A stretch of 64,000 bases of DNA, taken from positions 248,001 to 312,000 of the forward strand of contig NZ_JNWO01000008.1 of the NCBI RefSeq assembly GCF_000716435.1, read 5' to 3'. Shown here one piece after another: positions 8,270-16,924 of this stretch (position 1 is its first letter; each line of letters opens with the position of its first letter). This stretch comes from Streptomyces xylophagus. GTDB taxonomy: Bacteria; Actinomycetota; Actinomycetes; Streptomycetales; Streptomycetaceae. Position numbers and translations under genes: made by a program. A model generated the notes under the pieces. That model did not search any database, had not been told where the DNA came from, and was given only the letters and a program-made list of their open reading frames with translations.

Positions 8270-8605
8270 TCAGGCCGCAGGGTGGGCCGTGAACGTGACT
8301 TCCTCGTGGTCATCGTCCAGTGCGATGTTCAGCGAGGCGTCCAAGGCCAGGGTCAAGCGGCGCAGCAAGGGGAGGGTCGGCAAGGTGTCGGCGCCTTCGA
8401 CACGGGAGATCTTCGCCTGCGTCAACCCGGCACGGTCCGCGAGCTGTGTTTGTGTCAGCCCCAGTTTCAGCCGGCGGTCGTACACGGCCTTGGCGAAAGC
8501 CATGGCCAGCCGGATCTCCGCCCGCTCGGCAGCGACCTCAGGCGATTCGGTGTGCTCCTCGGCCACCTTCTTCTCGCGGGCCAGCTTCCAGCGGGTGTGG
8601 CTCAT
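8270..8605 (-). CDS. XRE-family antitoxin (HTH) of a type II toxin-antitoxin pair
   Basis: This 111-residue protein contains a Cro/C1-type helix-turn-helix at about residues 49-70 (GLTQTQLADRAGLTQAKISRVE), flanked by a helical N-terminus. Size and layout fit HigA-like antitoxins that follow RelE/ParE/HigB toxins. AGGAGG with eight-base spacing precedes ATG 8605, and that ATG overlaps the stop of the toxin remnant as ATGA. With the toxin truncated, it may now be an orphan regulator or a relic that protects against related toxins. Confidence 0.82.
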   Translation of the reverse strand: MSHTRWKLAREKKVAEEHTESPEVAAERAEIRLAMAFAKAVYDRRLKLGLTQTQLADRAGLTQAKISRVEGADTLPTLPLLRRLTLALDASLNIALDDDHEEVTFTAHPAA

Positions 8606-8781
8606 CGCGTGCCTCCTTTTTCGCCGCAACTGTACGTAGTGTGAGCCGGCCCATGCTCGGTGGCGCACACCTTGCGAGCGGCCACCGCGCGCGCGACCTG
8701 GGCCGCCTCATGCATGCGGGTCTTGCGGAAGACGGTGAGAAGCACGATGCGCCGATCCGCTGCGAACCAGTACTCCTCCAC
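8602..8781 (-). pseudogene. Truncated RelE/HigB-type toxin (C-terminal half only)
   Basis: This frame ends with a TGA overlapping the antitoxin ATG. It reads EEYWFAADRRIVLLTVFRKT followed by an Arg/Ala-rich helix, which matches the C-terminal half of RelE/HigB-like toxins (the IVLLTVFRKTR strand plus basic helix). Full-length relatives have about 100-120 residues; from the GTG at 8781 only 59 remain. No ribosome site precedes that GTG, and the frame upstream runs into the tail of the DUF397 gene without toxin-like residues. The N-terminal half therefore seems to have been lost. Calling it inactive is inference. Confidence 0.6.
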
Positions 8782-8821
8782 TTTGCGGTGGTGGTTGTCG
8801 GGGTGGAGTGAGGCGTCGGTG

Positions 8822-9088
8822 TCAGGCGTGCTTGAGATCCTCGACGAAGGACGACCACGCGGCGGCCCGGAACACGAGTTTCGGGCCGAGGGGGTTCTTG
8901 GAGTCGCGGACGGGGACGAGGGCGGGGTGGCCGTCGGCTACTTCGAGGCAGTCGCCGCCGTCGCCGCCGCTGTGCGTCGACTTGCGCCAGCGGGCTATTT
9001 CGAGGCAGTCCCCGCCGCTGCCGCCGCTGTAGCTGGACTTGTGCCAAGTGGCCGTGCGCAGGTCTTGTTCAGGGGTGCTGTTCGGCAT
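8822..9088 (-). CDS. DUF397 protein with duplicated SSYSGG motif
   Basis: This 88-residue protein belongs to DUF397, the small partners of DUF5753 regulators in actinomycetes. It has the usual WHKSSYSGGSGGDCLEIA start, but then a second copy, WRKSTHSGGDGGDCLEVA, before the normal RDSKNPLGP and FVEDLKHA ending. Its start lies 20 bases inside the 3' end of the upstream regulator, so the two are probably co-translated. In WhiJ-type pairs the small protein is thought to modulate the DNA-binding partner; that role is assumed here. Confidence 0.85.
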   Translation of the reverse strand: MPNSTPEQDLRTATWHKSSYSGGSGGDCLEIARWRKSTHSGGDGGDCLEVADGHPALVPVRDSKNPLGPKLVFRAAAWSSFVEDLKHA

Positions 9089-9911
9089 GCTCGTAATCCT
9101 GCGCCATCGCCTCGATCAAGGCCAGGGACTTCTCGGGGGAGAGCGCGCAGGCCGCGAGGAGTTCGTAGGTGAGGCGGTGGTGCCTGACGGTGCTCGGGTC
9201 GTCCTCCAGACGTCCGGTGCCGACACCTTCGAAGTAGACCAGTGGCGGGGCGTCCTCGAAGTCCATGAGCTTGATGGAGCCCTGCATGGCGGGATGCGCC
9301 CCTGCCTCGAACGGCAACACCTGCACGATGACCCGGTTCCGGCGCATCAGGCCGGTGATGCGATGCAGGGCTGCCGCCATGACCGCCGGGCCGCCCACCA
9401 CCCGGCGCAACGCGGCCTCGTCAACAATCGCCCACAACAGCGGTGCTGTTGGGTCGTCGAGGAGCTGAGTCCGCTCGATCCGGGCCGTCACGAGTTCCTC
9501 GATCACGTCATCCGTTGCCGCGGGCTGATAGGCGCGGAACACGGCCCGTGCGTACTCGGGCGTCTGGAGCAACCCGGGGATGAGCATGGTCGAGTACTGC
9601 CTGATCTCCGTGGCCGTCGCTTCCGCCTCCGCCGCCTCCGCAAAGTGCTCGGGATACTTCGACTTCGCCGCCGCCCCACAGTTCCGCGCGAAGAAATCCC
9701 CCGTCCCCAACTCCACGTCCAGCATCCGCGCGTACTCCGGCAACATCCGCCGCGTCCCCGCCTCCAACTGCCCGATGAACGAACCGCTCACGAACAACCG
9801 TTGCCCCAACTCGTCCTGGCTGAGCCCCGCCTTCTCGCGGGCGTGACGGAGTTCGGCGCCGAGCAAAGCGCGCGGTGACGACGACGGGTCGAGATCCTTC
9901 GGTCCTGCCAC
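9069..9911 (-). CDS. DUF5753 helix-turn-helix regulator (WhiJ-like)
   Basis: This 280-residue protein has an N-terminal XRE helix-turn-helix (residues about 15-70, REKAGLSQDELGQRLFVSGS) and a long DUF5753 domain with the usual IPGLLQTPEYARAV and DEAALRRVVGG motifs. I place the start at GTG 9911, preceded by GGGAG at a good distance, rather than at an in-frame ATG 72 bases further upstream. It overlaps the DUF397 gene by 20 bases. Such pairs are abundant and strain-variable in streptomycetes and some affect development. A second such locus lies at 46993-48241. Confidence 0.87.
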   Translation of the reverse strand: MAGPKDLDPSSSPRALLGAELRHAREKAGLSQDELGQRLFVSGSFIGQLEAGTRRMLPEYARMLDVELGTGDFFARNCGAAAKSKYPEHFAEAAEAEATATEIRQYSTMLIPGLLQTPEYARAVFRAYQPAATDDVIEELVTARIERTQLLDDPTAPLLWAIVDEAALRRVVGGPAVMAAALHRITGLMRRNRVIVQVLPFEAGAHPAMQGSIKLMDFEDAPPLVYFEGVGTGRLEDDPSTVRHHRLTYELLAACALSPEKSLALIEAMAQDYEHAEQHP

Positions 9912-10024
9912 AGCAACTCCCTGTCCTAACACCGGAATTTGTTGGGACTCCCCGTATGGCCAGGTTAGACACGTTGCCACCACGCTGTGTTGCGAACAGC
10001 AAACTCTGCGTGGAGGCGTAAGGA

Positions 10025-10417
10025 ATGCTGCGGTCGACGGAAGAAGTCGTCGCTTCGCTCCGGGAGGCGCTCACCGGTGTCGGTGTCGTCCTGCCGTCCC
10101 TGTGTGTGGACCCGGTGACCGGCGCCAGCGAGGAACCGTTCGCGCTTGTCGTGCTGGGGCGTTGCAATGTCCGTACCGCCGAGAAGCTCGCGTCCGTGTT
10201 GCGCGGGGAACGGCCGCCGGTCGGGGCGCATGCCGTGGACGTACGGGACGGGCGGGTCGGGGAAGTGATGGGGCACGTGGGCGGGAACGTGCAGTTGCGG
10301 CCGGTCGGTGGGGGCCGGGAGTGGGACTGTCCGCCGGAGGCGACCGGGCCCGCGGCGCAGGAGGAGGTGTTGCGGGCGCGGGTGCGGGAACGGAATCGTG
10401 AAGCCCGCCTGCCCTGA
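10025..10417 (+). CDS. Hypothetical protein of a regulator-associated type
   Basis: This 130-residue protein is divergent from the DUF5753 regulator, with GGAGG eight bases before ATG 10025. It has a helical N-terminus (STEEVVASLREALTGVG), a central alpha-beta segment (PFALVVLGRCNVRTAEKLASVL) and a charged, Arg-rich tail. I do not recognise a family and no catalytic motif is apparent. The divergent arrangement suggests control by the regulator at 9069-9911, which is inference. Confidence 0.7.
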   Translation: MLRSTEEVVASLREALTGVGVVLPSLCVDPVTGASEEPFALVVLGRCNVRTAEKLASVLRGERPPVGAHAVDVRDGRVGEVMGHVGGNVQLRPVGGGREWDCPPEATGPAAQEEVLRARVRERNREARLP

Positions 10418-10443
10418 ACCGGTCGCCGTGATCGACTGAAACC

Positions 10444-11112
10444 ATGGCCGCAATCCCGCCCCGAGTCCTCCGGGCCCTCGAAGCCTTCAACTCCGCCCAC
10501 CCCTGGAGCCACAACGCCCACTACCACCCTTGGCTGCTACGGCAGTTGCCCCGCAGGTTCGGGCGCGCCCTGGACGTCGGTTGCGGGAGCGGGGACCTGG
10601 CGCGGCTGTTGGCCGGGCGGAGTACGGGTGGTGTGGAGGGGATCGACTCCGATCCCGAAATCATCACCCGGGCAAGGGAGTTGACCCCGCCCGGCGTCCC
10701 CGTGGACTTCGTCGTCGCCGATGCCGCGGACGGAATACCCGCCGGCCCCTACGACGTCATCACCTGCGTCGCCGCCCTCCACCATCTCCCGTTCACGGAA
10801 ACGCTCACCCGCTTCCGCGACCAACTCGCCCCCGGTGGAACCCTCGTGGTCGTCGGCTGTGCCCGCGAGGACGACCTCGTCGACCAGCTGCTCGGGGCCC
10901 TCTCCGTCGCCCTGAACCTCGTCGTGGGCTGGCTGAAGAACCGGGGTCGTAGGGCCGTGTCCCGCCCGGTGTCCATGACCGCCGTCACCCGGCCACCGGA
11001 GATGACCTTCGCCGAGGTCCGCCGCGAGGCGATCCACGTCCTGCCGCGGGTCCGGCCGCGGCGGTGGCTGTTCTGGCGGTACACGCTGGTGTGGCGGGCG
11101 CCGTTGGCATGA
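10444..11112 (+). CDS. Class I SAM-dependent methyltransferase
   Basis: This 222-residue protein has the SAM-binding glycine motif I LDVGCGSGDLARLL (about residues 43-56), acidic motif II (VEGIDSD), motif III (VADAADGIP) and motif IV (YDVITCVAALHHLPF). The C-terminal third is basic with a hydrophobic segment, SVALNLVVGWLKN, which may contact a membrane or lipid-like substrate. The fold resembles UbiE/Methyltransf_11 members. The acceptor is unknown and no neighbour reveals it. Confidence 0.85.
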   Translation: MAAIPPRVLRALEAFNSAHPWSHNAHYHPWLLRQLPRRFGRALDVGCGSGDLARLLAGRSTGGVEGIDSDPEIITRARELTPPGVPVDFVVADAADGIPAGPYDVITCVAALHHLPFTETLTRFRDQLAPGGTLVVVGCAREDDLVDQLLGALSVALNLVVGWLKNRGRRAVSRPVSMTAVTRPPEMTFAEVRREAIHVLPRVRPRRWLFWRYTLVWRAPLA

Positions 11113-11164
11113 TTCCCGCCGCCGATCGTCATCCCCCCTCTCCACCGACCGTTGCGCGCTGTCG

Positions 11165-12070
11165 CTACCCGCCCACGAGCGCCGGTGCGAGCTCGCTCCA
11201 CGCCTCCGTCGGTACCTCGAACGGCGTCTCCATCAACACCTGCACGCAGACATGGTCGGCGCCCGCGTCCAGATGCTCGCGTACCCGGTCGAGGATCGTC
11301 GCCTCGTCGCCCCACGCGACCAGCGCCTCCGCCAGCCGGTCGGAGCCGCCGCGTACGAGGTCCGTCTCGTCGAAGCCGCCCCGCAGCCAGTTGTTGCGGT
11401 AGTTCGGCAGGCCGGTGTAGATGTCCAGGTGGGCGTGGGCCCGGCGCAGCGCGGTCTCGCGGTCCTTGGTGAGTACGGCGCCCAGCTCGACGGCGACTGT
11501 CTTGTCCGGGCCGAGGGCCGCGCGGACCTCGGCGGTCTGGGCCGGTGTCACCAGATACGGGTGGCTGCCGTCCGCCAGTTCGCGGGTCACCTCCAGCATG
11601 CGGGGGCCGAGCGCGGCGACGAGGACGGGCGGGCGGGGTGCGTCGGCCTCGGCGGCGTAGAAGGTCGCTCCCGCCATCGCCGTGAGGTACTCCCGCATGG
11701 CGGCGACGGGCTTGCCGTAGCTGCCGCCGCGTACCCGTTCGACCAACGGCCGGTGGCTGACGCCTAGTCCGAGCACGAATCGGCCTCCGTAGGCGGCGGA
11801 CAGCGTGCGGGACGCCGCGTTCGCCGCGACCGCGTCCCGCGCCCAGATGTTGGCGATGCCGGTCGCCACGCGCATGCGTGAGGTGGCGGCGAGCAGCAAC
11901 CCCGCCTGGCTGAATGCCTCCCGGCCGTAGGCCTCGCCGAACCACAGGGTTCCCCAGCCCTGGTCCTCCAACTCGGCCGCGATCTGTCCGGCCGCCGCCG
12001 GAGGCACCGCGTCCAGGCTCGCGGTCCAGATTCCGACGCGCCCGAGACCGGCTTCTTCCCTCACTGTCAT
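11165..12070 (-). CDS. LLM-class F420-dependent oxidoreductase
   Basis: This 301-residue protein is a luciferase-like monooxygenase-fold enzyme. The first strand GRVGIWTASLD, the WFGEAYGREAFSQAGLLLAAT segment, ATGIANIWARDAVAAN and GRFVLGLGVSHRPLVE are hallmarks of the actinobacterial TIGR03620-type subgroup thought to use coenzyme F420. The substrate cannot be inferred. A TACTGT box six bases before the ATG suggests a leaderless transcript. It stands alone between a methyltransferase and a regulator. Confidence 0.85.
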   Translation of the reverse strand: MTVREEAGLGRVGIWTASLDAVPPAAAGQIAAELEDQGWGTLWFGEAYGREAFSQAGLLLAATSRMRVATGIANIWARDAVAANAASRTLSAAYGGRFVLGLGVSHRPLVERVRGGSYGKPVAAMREYLTAMAGATFYAAEADAPRPPVLVAALGPRMLEVTRELADGSHPYLVTPAQTAEVRAALGPDKTVAVELGAVLTKDRETALRRAHAHLDIYTGLPNYRNNWLRGGFDETDLVRGGSDRLAEALVAWGDEATILDRVREHLDAGADHVCVQVLMETPFEVPTEAWSELAPALVGG

Positions 12071-12159
12071 ACCGGGACAGTAGGGGCGGGGGCCGGGTGG
12101 GCGCCGTGACCTGGCCGCTCACCGTCGTTGACCCGGGTGTTCGTACGAGGGGAGGTGGC

Positions 12160-13206
12160 TCAGCCGCCGGGCTGGTAGGAGCGGGGCGCGGAGCCGGTCC
12201 AGCGTTTGAAGGCGCGGTGGAAGGCGCTGGGTTCGGAGAACCCCAGCTGATGTGAGATGTCCTCGATGGAGGTGGTGCCTGCGGCCAGTGCCGCGATGGC
12301 GACATCGCGGCGCAGTTGATCGCGGATCTGCTGGAACGACGTGCCCTCCGCCGCCAGTCGCCGGCGCAGGGTCTGCGCGCTCACCGCCAGCCGGGCCGCG
12401 ATGTCCTGCGGGTCGGGCATCCGGTCGGGGAGTGACTGCCCGAGCAGTCGGCGTACTTGGGCCGCGGCGGTGCTGCCGTAGTCCAGGCGGGCGAGTACGT
12501 CGTCCGGGGCGCGGCGCAGGAAGGCGCGCAGCCCCGACTCGTCCTGGAGTACGGGCAGTTCGAGCAGCGAGCGGTCGAAGACGAGGGCGGTGCGCGGGGC
12601 CCGGAACGTGCACGGGGCGCCGTAGAGCAGGTCGTATTCGAGGGCGTGCGGCGGGGCCGGGTGGCTGAACTCGACCCGGGTGAGCGTGATTCGGCGGCGG
12701 ATCAGCCAGCCCGCGAAGCGATGGGCGACGACGGTGGCGGATTCGGCGAGGTAGTGATCGGGGTCGTCGAAGGCGGTGAGGTCGAAGACGAGCCGTGCCT
12801 CGTTCGTCTCCTCTGCGGGGTTCTCCTCCATGTGGAAGCCGGGGCCGCCGGGGAACAGGCCGTAGAAGGTGCTGCTGCGGTTGATCGCGGTCCGCAGATC
12901 GGGGCTGCAGTGCACCACCGCGTGGCACATCATCGCGAAGGTGCCCACCTTCAGGGGCTGTGGTCCGAGGCCCTGCAACTCGTCGTCGAGTGCCTGCCAC
13001 ACCGCCTTGGTGAGCCGCGCGAACTGCTGCGGCGACACCCGGGCGAGCGGGGCCTCCAGCAACTGCGGTGGGATGGCCGCCTGTTCGAGGAGCGCGGTGA
13101 TGTCCTTGCCGTGCCGCTCGGCTCCGCGCAGCGCGGCCCGCACGTGGTGGATGGCGACCGAGCGGGTGGGCGCGCCGTACGCGTCGCTCTCCGGAGGTGC
13201 GGACAT
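12160..13206 (-). CDS. AraC-family transcriptional regulator
   Basis: This 348-residue protein has an N-terminal Arabinose_bd/OruR-type ligand domain (about residues 20-200) and a C-terminal AraC double helix-turn-helix (about 265-345, ending GFSEPSAFHRAFKRWTGSAPRSY). The gene is divergent from the acyl-CoA dehydrogenase, with only 88 bases between the starts, so it probably controls that gene and itself. Relatives of this subgroup sense acyl or amino-acid-derived ligands. A TACGAT box eight bases before the ATG suggests leaderless expression. Confidence 0.88.
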   Translation of the reverse strand: MSAPPESDAYGAPTRSVAIHHVRAALRGAERHGKDITALLEQAAIPPQLLEAPLARVSPQQFARLTKAVWQALDDELQGLGPQPLKVGTFAMMCHAVVHCSPDLRTAINRSSTFYGLFPGGPGFHMEENPAEETNEARLVFDLTAFDDPDHYLAESATVVAHRFAGWLIRRRITLTRVEFSHPAPPHALEYDLLYGAPCTFRAPRTALVFDRSLLELPVLQDESGLRAFLRRAPDDVLARLDYGSTAAAQVRRLLGQSLPDRMPDPQDIAARLAVSAQTLRRRLAAEGTSFQQIRDQLRRDVAIAALAAGTTSIEDISHQLGFSEPSAFHRAFKRWTGSAPRSYQPGG

Positions 13207-13282
13207 GGCCGCCGATCGTACGGGACGCGGCAGTCAATGGCGGTGAGCGCTGAGGTCATGACGGGTCGCCGTGCCGCGCGCC

Positions 13283-13288
13283 TACCGT
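13283..13288 (+). promoter_or_regulatory. -10 box of the acyl-CoA dehydrogenase gene
   Basis: TACCGT ends six bases before GTG 13295. This spacing places the transcription start on the start codon and was used to prefer that GTG over one 24 bases upstream. A weak TGACGG at 13259-13264 could serve as -35 with an 18-base spacer. Confidence 0.5.
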
Positions 13289-13294
13289 CGGGGC

Positions 13295-14437
13295 GTGATC
13301 AGGAACGGATATTTCGACGACGCCCACGAGGCGTACCGGACCGCGTGGCGCGGCTTCATCGAACACGAGGTCGTGCCGAGGCAGGCCGGCTGGCAGCGCG
13401 ACGGGATCGTCGGCAAGGACGTCTGGCGGCTCGCGGGCGAACAGAACCTGCTGTGCCCGTGGGCCGATCCCGCGTACGGCGGACTGGGCCTGGCCGACCT
13501 GCGGTACGAGCAGATCATGATTGAGGAGTTGGCGGAGGTCGCCGAGTCCGGGTTCGCGGTGCCGTTGCACTCCGGTGTCGTCGCTCCGTACCTGGCCGCG
13601 TTCGGTACCGATGACCAGAAGACCCGCCACCTCACCCCCGCGGTCTCCGGCGAGACAGTGCTCGCCATCGCGATCACCGAGCCCGGTACCGGTTCGGACG
13701 TGGCGGCCATCCGCACGCACGCGGTGCGCGCCCCGAGCGGGGACGGCTGGGTCCTCAACGGAGCCAAGACCTTCATCTCCAGCGGCGTCAACGCGGATCT
13801 CGTCATCGTCGCCGCCCGCACCGGCGAGGACCACGCGATCGGCCTGTTCCTCGTGGCCACCGGCACTCCCGGCTTCACCCGGGGCCGCACGCTCGACAAG
13901 CTCGGCATGCGGACCTGGGACACCGCCGAGCTGTTCTTCGACGACGTCCACGTCCCCGACGCCGATGTGCTCGGCGGGCCGGACCAGGGATTCGCCCTGC
14001 TGATGGGGCAGTTCGCCCTGGAACGGCTGGGCGTCGCCATGGGCGCGGTGGCCCATGCGGGGGCCGCGCTGCGGGAGACGGTCGCCTACACCAAGCAACG
14101 CTCCGCCTTCGGGCGTCCGTTGGCGAAGTTCCAGGACACCCGCTTCCGGCTGGCCGCGATGCGGGCCCGGATCACCTCCGCCCAGGCCTTCGTCGACACC
14201 TGCGTCCTCGCCCACAACCAGGGCACCCTCACCGCCGACCAGGCCGCCGAGGTGAAACTCGTCACCACCGAACTGCAGGGCCAGGTCGTCGACGACTGCC
14301 TGCAGATGTTCGGCGGTTCCGGCTACCTCTGGGAGTCCCCGATCTGCCGTCGCTACGCCGATGCCCGCGTCCAGCGGATCTACGGCGGCACGTCCGAGAT
14401 CATGAAGGAGATCATCAGCCGCTCGATGGATCTGTGA
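13295..14437 (+). CDS. Acyl-CoA dehydrogenase
   Basis: This 380-residue protein spans all three acyl-CoA dehydrogenase domains: the helical N-terminus, the middle beta domain (AIAITEPGTGSDVAAIRT, NGAKTFISSG) and the C-terminal helices (FGRPLAKFQDTRF, IYGGTSEIMKEII). The usual catalytic Glu of the YEGT loop is replaced (YGGT). A Glu at residue 243 in ALERLG aligns with the alternative base of isovaleryl-CoA dehydrogenase, so branched-chain acyl substrates are possible. No electron-transfer flavoprotein or thioesterase lies nearby. Regulation by the divergent AraC protein is likely. Confidence 0.9.
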   Translation: MIRNGYFDDAHEAYRTAWRGFIEHEVVPRQAGWQRDGIVGKDVWRLAGEQNLLCPWADPAYGGLGLADLRYEQIMIEELAEVAESGFAVPLHSGVVAPYLAAFGTDDQKTRHLTPAVSGETVLAIAITEPGTGSDVAAIRTHAVRAPSGDGWVLNGAKTFISSGVNADLVIVAARTGEDHAIGLFLVATGTPGFTRGRTLDKLGMRTWDTAELFFDDVHVPDADVLGGPDQGFALLMGQFALERLGVAMGAVAHAGAALRETVAYTKQRSAFGRPLAKFQDTRFRLAAMRARITSAQAFVDTCVLAHNQGTLTADQAAEVKLVTTELQGQVVDDCLQMFGGSGYLWESPICRRYADARVQRIYGGTSEIMKEIISRSMDL

Positions 14438-15845
14438 GCCTCTCCGCTCTCTCCGCTCTCTCCGCTTGGAGCGGCCTGCTCTGCCGGGCGAGGCCGAAGG
14501 CGTACGTGGCCAGGAAACCGACCCCGTACCCGGTCAGCAGCCCGCCCCCGTAGATCGCCACCGTCGTCCCCAGCCCCCTGTTCCCCGCCAGCAACGGGAA
14601 CAGCGCCCACCCCGACGGTCCGATCGCCGTCGCCCCCACCTTGTCGCCCAGCATCGCGAAGAACCCGACGAACGCCCCGCCCGCCGCCCCGCCCGCACAG
14701 GCGGTCAGGAACGGCCGGCCCAACGGCAGCGAGACGCCGTAGATGAGCGGCTCGCCGACGCCCAACAGCCCTGCCGGGAGCGCCGACTTGATGGTCGTAC
14801 GGAGTGAAGTGTCGTGGCGCAGGCGGAAGTACACGGCGACCGCCGCACCCACCTGGCCCGCGCCCGCCATCGCCAGGATGGGCAACAGGACGGTATAGCC
14901 CTGCTGTTGGATGAGGGTGGTGTGGATCGGGATCAGGGCCTGGTGGAGGCCCAGCATCACCAGGGGGAGGAAGAGGCCGCCGAGGATCAGGCCCGCGAAG
15001 GGGCCGGTGGTCGACAGGAGCCAGTTCGCCGCCGTGCCGATCGCGGTGGAGATCTCGCCGGCCGCGTACATCAGGCCGTAAAGCGTCGCCAGGCCCGCGA
15101 TCAGGACCGTCAGGGTGGGGGTGACCAGGACGTCGAGGGTCGCGGGGACCCAGGTGCGGCACCACTTCTCGACGTATGTGCCGAGCAGCGCGGCGGCGAG
15201 TGCGCCCAGTACCCCGCCCTGGCCGGGGGAGAGGGCGACCCCGAACGCCGTCACCTTCGCCACCCCGGGATACACCACGACCGCCGCCACCGCACCGCCC
15301 AGCACGGGCGTCCCGCCGAACTCCTTCGCCGTGTTGTAGCCGACGAAGACCGCGATGAGGGCGAGGAACGCGGAGGCGATGGCGGCGAGGGCGGCCGTCA
15401 CTCCCGGGAGCCAACCCATGTTGATCAGCAGCCCGTTGAGGCCTGCCAGTACTCCGCAGCCGATCAGGGCGGGGATGAGGGGGACGAAGATGTTCGCGAC
15501 GCGGCGCAGGAGGATCTTGCCGGGGGTCGCGTTGCGCGCCCGCTGTTCCTCCTTCAACTCGGCGCCGCGCGCGGCCAGTTCACCGGCGCTCCCCACCAAC
15601 TTGTCGAACTCCGGGGTCACTCGGGCCACCACCCCCGGCCCCAGCACGATCTGGTACGTGTCGTCGTCCACGACCCCGAGCACGGCGGGCAGCGCCCGCA
15701 GCGCCTCCTCGTCCACCAGTGACCGGTCGGCCAGGCCGAGGCGGAGGCGGGTCATGCAGTGCGCCACGGAGGTGACGTTCGCGGGGCCGCCGACGAGGGG
15801 GAGGAGGGCGGCGGCGGTGGTGTCGTACGAGGGCGAGGTATCCAC
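14415..15845 (-). CDS. murP: PTS EIIBC transporter, probably for N-acetylmuramic acid
   Basis: This 476-residue membrane protein fuses an EIIB domain (residues 1-90; phosphorylated Cys30 in HCMTRLRL) to an EIIC domain with about ten membrane segments (from about 110; GVGEPLIYGVSLPL is the typical EIIC signature). There is no EIIA domain, as in MurP of Escherichia coli, so a separate EIIA must phosphorylate it. The specificity call rests on the adjoining murQ and murR-like genes. The 3' end contains a 9-base tandem repeat encoding AER three times and overlaps the convergent dehydrogenase gene by 23 bases. The GTG start has GGAGG almost abutting it, so the start is uncertain. Confidence 0.82.
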   Translation of the reverse strand: MDTSPSYDTTAAALLPLVGGPANVTSVAHCMTRLRLGLADRSLVDEEALRALPAVLGVVDDDTYQIVLGPGVVARVTPEFDKLVGSAGELAARGAELKEEQRARNATPGKILLRRVANIFVPLIPALIGCGVLAGLNGLLINMGWLPGVTAALAAIASAFLALIAVFVGYNTAKEFGGTPVLGGAVAAVVVYPGVAKVTAFGVALSPGQGGVLGALAAALLGTYVEKWCRTWVPATLDVLVTPTLTVLIAGLATLYGLMYAAGEISTAIGTAANWLLSTTGPFAGLILGGLFLPLVMLGLHQALIPIHTTLIQQQGYTVLLPILAMAGAGQVGAAVAVYFRLRHDTSLRTTIKSALPAGLLGVGEPLIYGVSLPLGRPFLTACAGGAAGGAFVGFFAMLGDKVGATAIGPSGWALFPLLAGNRGLGTTVAIYGGGLLTGYGVGFLATYAFGLARQSRPLQAERAERAERLTDPSSG

Positions 15846-15861
15846 CCTCCGAGCCTGCTGG

Positions 15862-16797
15862 TCAGGCGGTCGCCGCGGTCAGCGCCGCGCGCAGCCGGCC
15901 CCCGGACTCCTCCAGAAGGCGGGCGGCCGTCGGGCCGTCGACCCCCGCGAGGATCACCAGGATCGCGTTCTTCACCTCGCCGTCGGTGGCCGCGAGGGCC
16001 CGCTCGATCTCCGCGTCGTCCGCGCCGGTGGCGAGCGCGACGATACGGCGGGAGCGGGCGCGCAGCTTCTCGTTCGAGGCGCGGACGTCGACCATCAGGT
16101 TCCCGTACGTCTTGCCCAGCCGGATCATCGTGATCGTCGACAGCATGTTCAGCACCAGCTTCTGGGCCGTGCCCGCCTTCAACCTCGTTGATCCGGTGAG
16201 GAGTTCGGGGCCCACGACGACCTCGATGCCGTGTTCGGCGGCTGCCGCGAGCGCGCTGTGCTCGTTGCAGGACAGGCCGATGGTCAGCGCGCCTTCGCTC
16301 CGCGCGTGTTCTACGGCTGCGATCGCGTACGGGGTGCGTCCCGAGGCGGAGATGCCGACCACCGTGTCGTCGGCGGTGAGCGCGAGTGCGTCGAGGTCGG
16401 CCTCGGCCAGGTCGCGGGAGTCCTCGGCGCCTTCGATGGACGTGACCAGGGCGTTCGGGCCGCCGGCGATCAGGCCGACCACGTCGGAGGGGTCCGTGTT
16501 GAAGGTCGGGGGGCACTCGGACGCGTCCAGCACGCCCAGCCTGCCGGCGGTACCGGCGCCCATGTAGATGAGGCGGCCTCCTCTTTCCATCCGGTTCGCT
16601 ACGGCGTCGATCGCGGCGGAGATTTCGGGGAGGCGTTGCGCGACGGCGGCGGCGACTGTGGCGTCCTCGGCGTTCATGAGGCGGGCGATGTCGAGGGTGG
16701 GGAGTTGATCGATACCGGCGAGTTCGGGGCGGAAGGCTTCGGTGGTGAGTGACTCCAACTCGGCTCGGAGGTCACGGGGGTTGGACGTAGAGGTCAT
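15862..16797 (-). CDS. murQ: N-acetylmuramic acid 6-phosphate etherase
   Basis: This 311-residue protein is full length for MurQ. It has the SIS sugar-phosphate domain, the conserved LDASECPPTFNTDP containing the catalytic Glu region, GIAAGG-like GLIAGGPNALVTSIEGAED, GISASGRTPY and LKAGTAQKLVLNMLST. The enzyme removes D-lactate from N-acetylmuramate 6-phosphate to give N-acetylglucosamine 6-phosphate during cell-wall recycling. It ends 16 bases before murP, forming an operon. Upstream lies a 33-bp inverted repeat pair, then the regulator gene. Confidence 0.93.
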   Translation of the reverse strand: MTSTSNPRDLRAELESLTTEAFRPELAGIDQLPTLDIARLMNAEDATVAAAVAQRLPEISAAIDAVANRMERGGRLIYMGAGTAGRLGVLDASECPPTFNTDPSDVVGLIAGGPNALVTSIEGAEDSRDLAEADLDALALTADDTVVGISASGRTPYAIAAVEHARSEGALTIGLSCNEHSALAAAAEHGIEVVVGPELLTGSTRLKAGTAQKLVLNMLSTITMIRLGKTYGNLMVDVRASNEKLRARSRRIVALATGADDAEIERALAATDGEVKNAILVILAGVDGPTAARLLEESGGRLRAALTAATA

Positions 16798-16837
16798 GGG
16801 AAAGCGGCTCTTTCGGTTGAGTCTTGTCTGGCGCCCG

Positions 16838-16870
16838 GTGGGGGCTGGTCGCGCAGTTCCCCGCGCCCCT
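16838..16870 (+). repeat. Dispersed 33-bp repeat, left arm of inverted pair
   Basis: This copy begins GTGGGGGCTGGTCGCGCAG and ends at CGCGCCCCT. It is perfectly complementary over 33 bases to 16925-16957 with 54 bases between, so transcripts through the murR-murQ gap would form a very stable hairpin. Related copies occur at 23924, 24068, 24192, 54627 and 62503. Confidence 0.85.
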
Positions 16871-16924
16871 GGGGGGTGCGACACCGGCGGCGCTTTCAAA
16901 TGTGCGGTGAGAAGTCCCACCTAT

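Noticed and set aside
14430..14465. 9-bp tandem repeat at the end of murP as a separate element
   Set aside because: It encodes the AER repeats in the protein's C-terminus and is better described as part of that gene.
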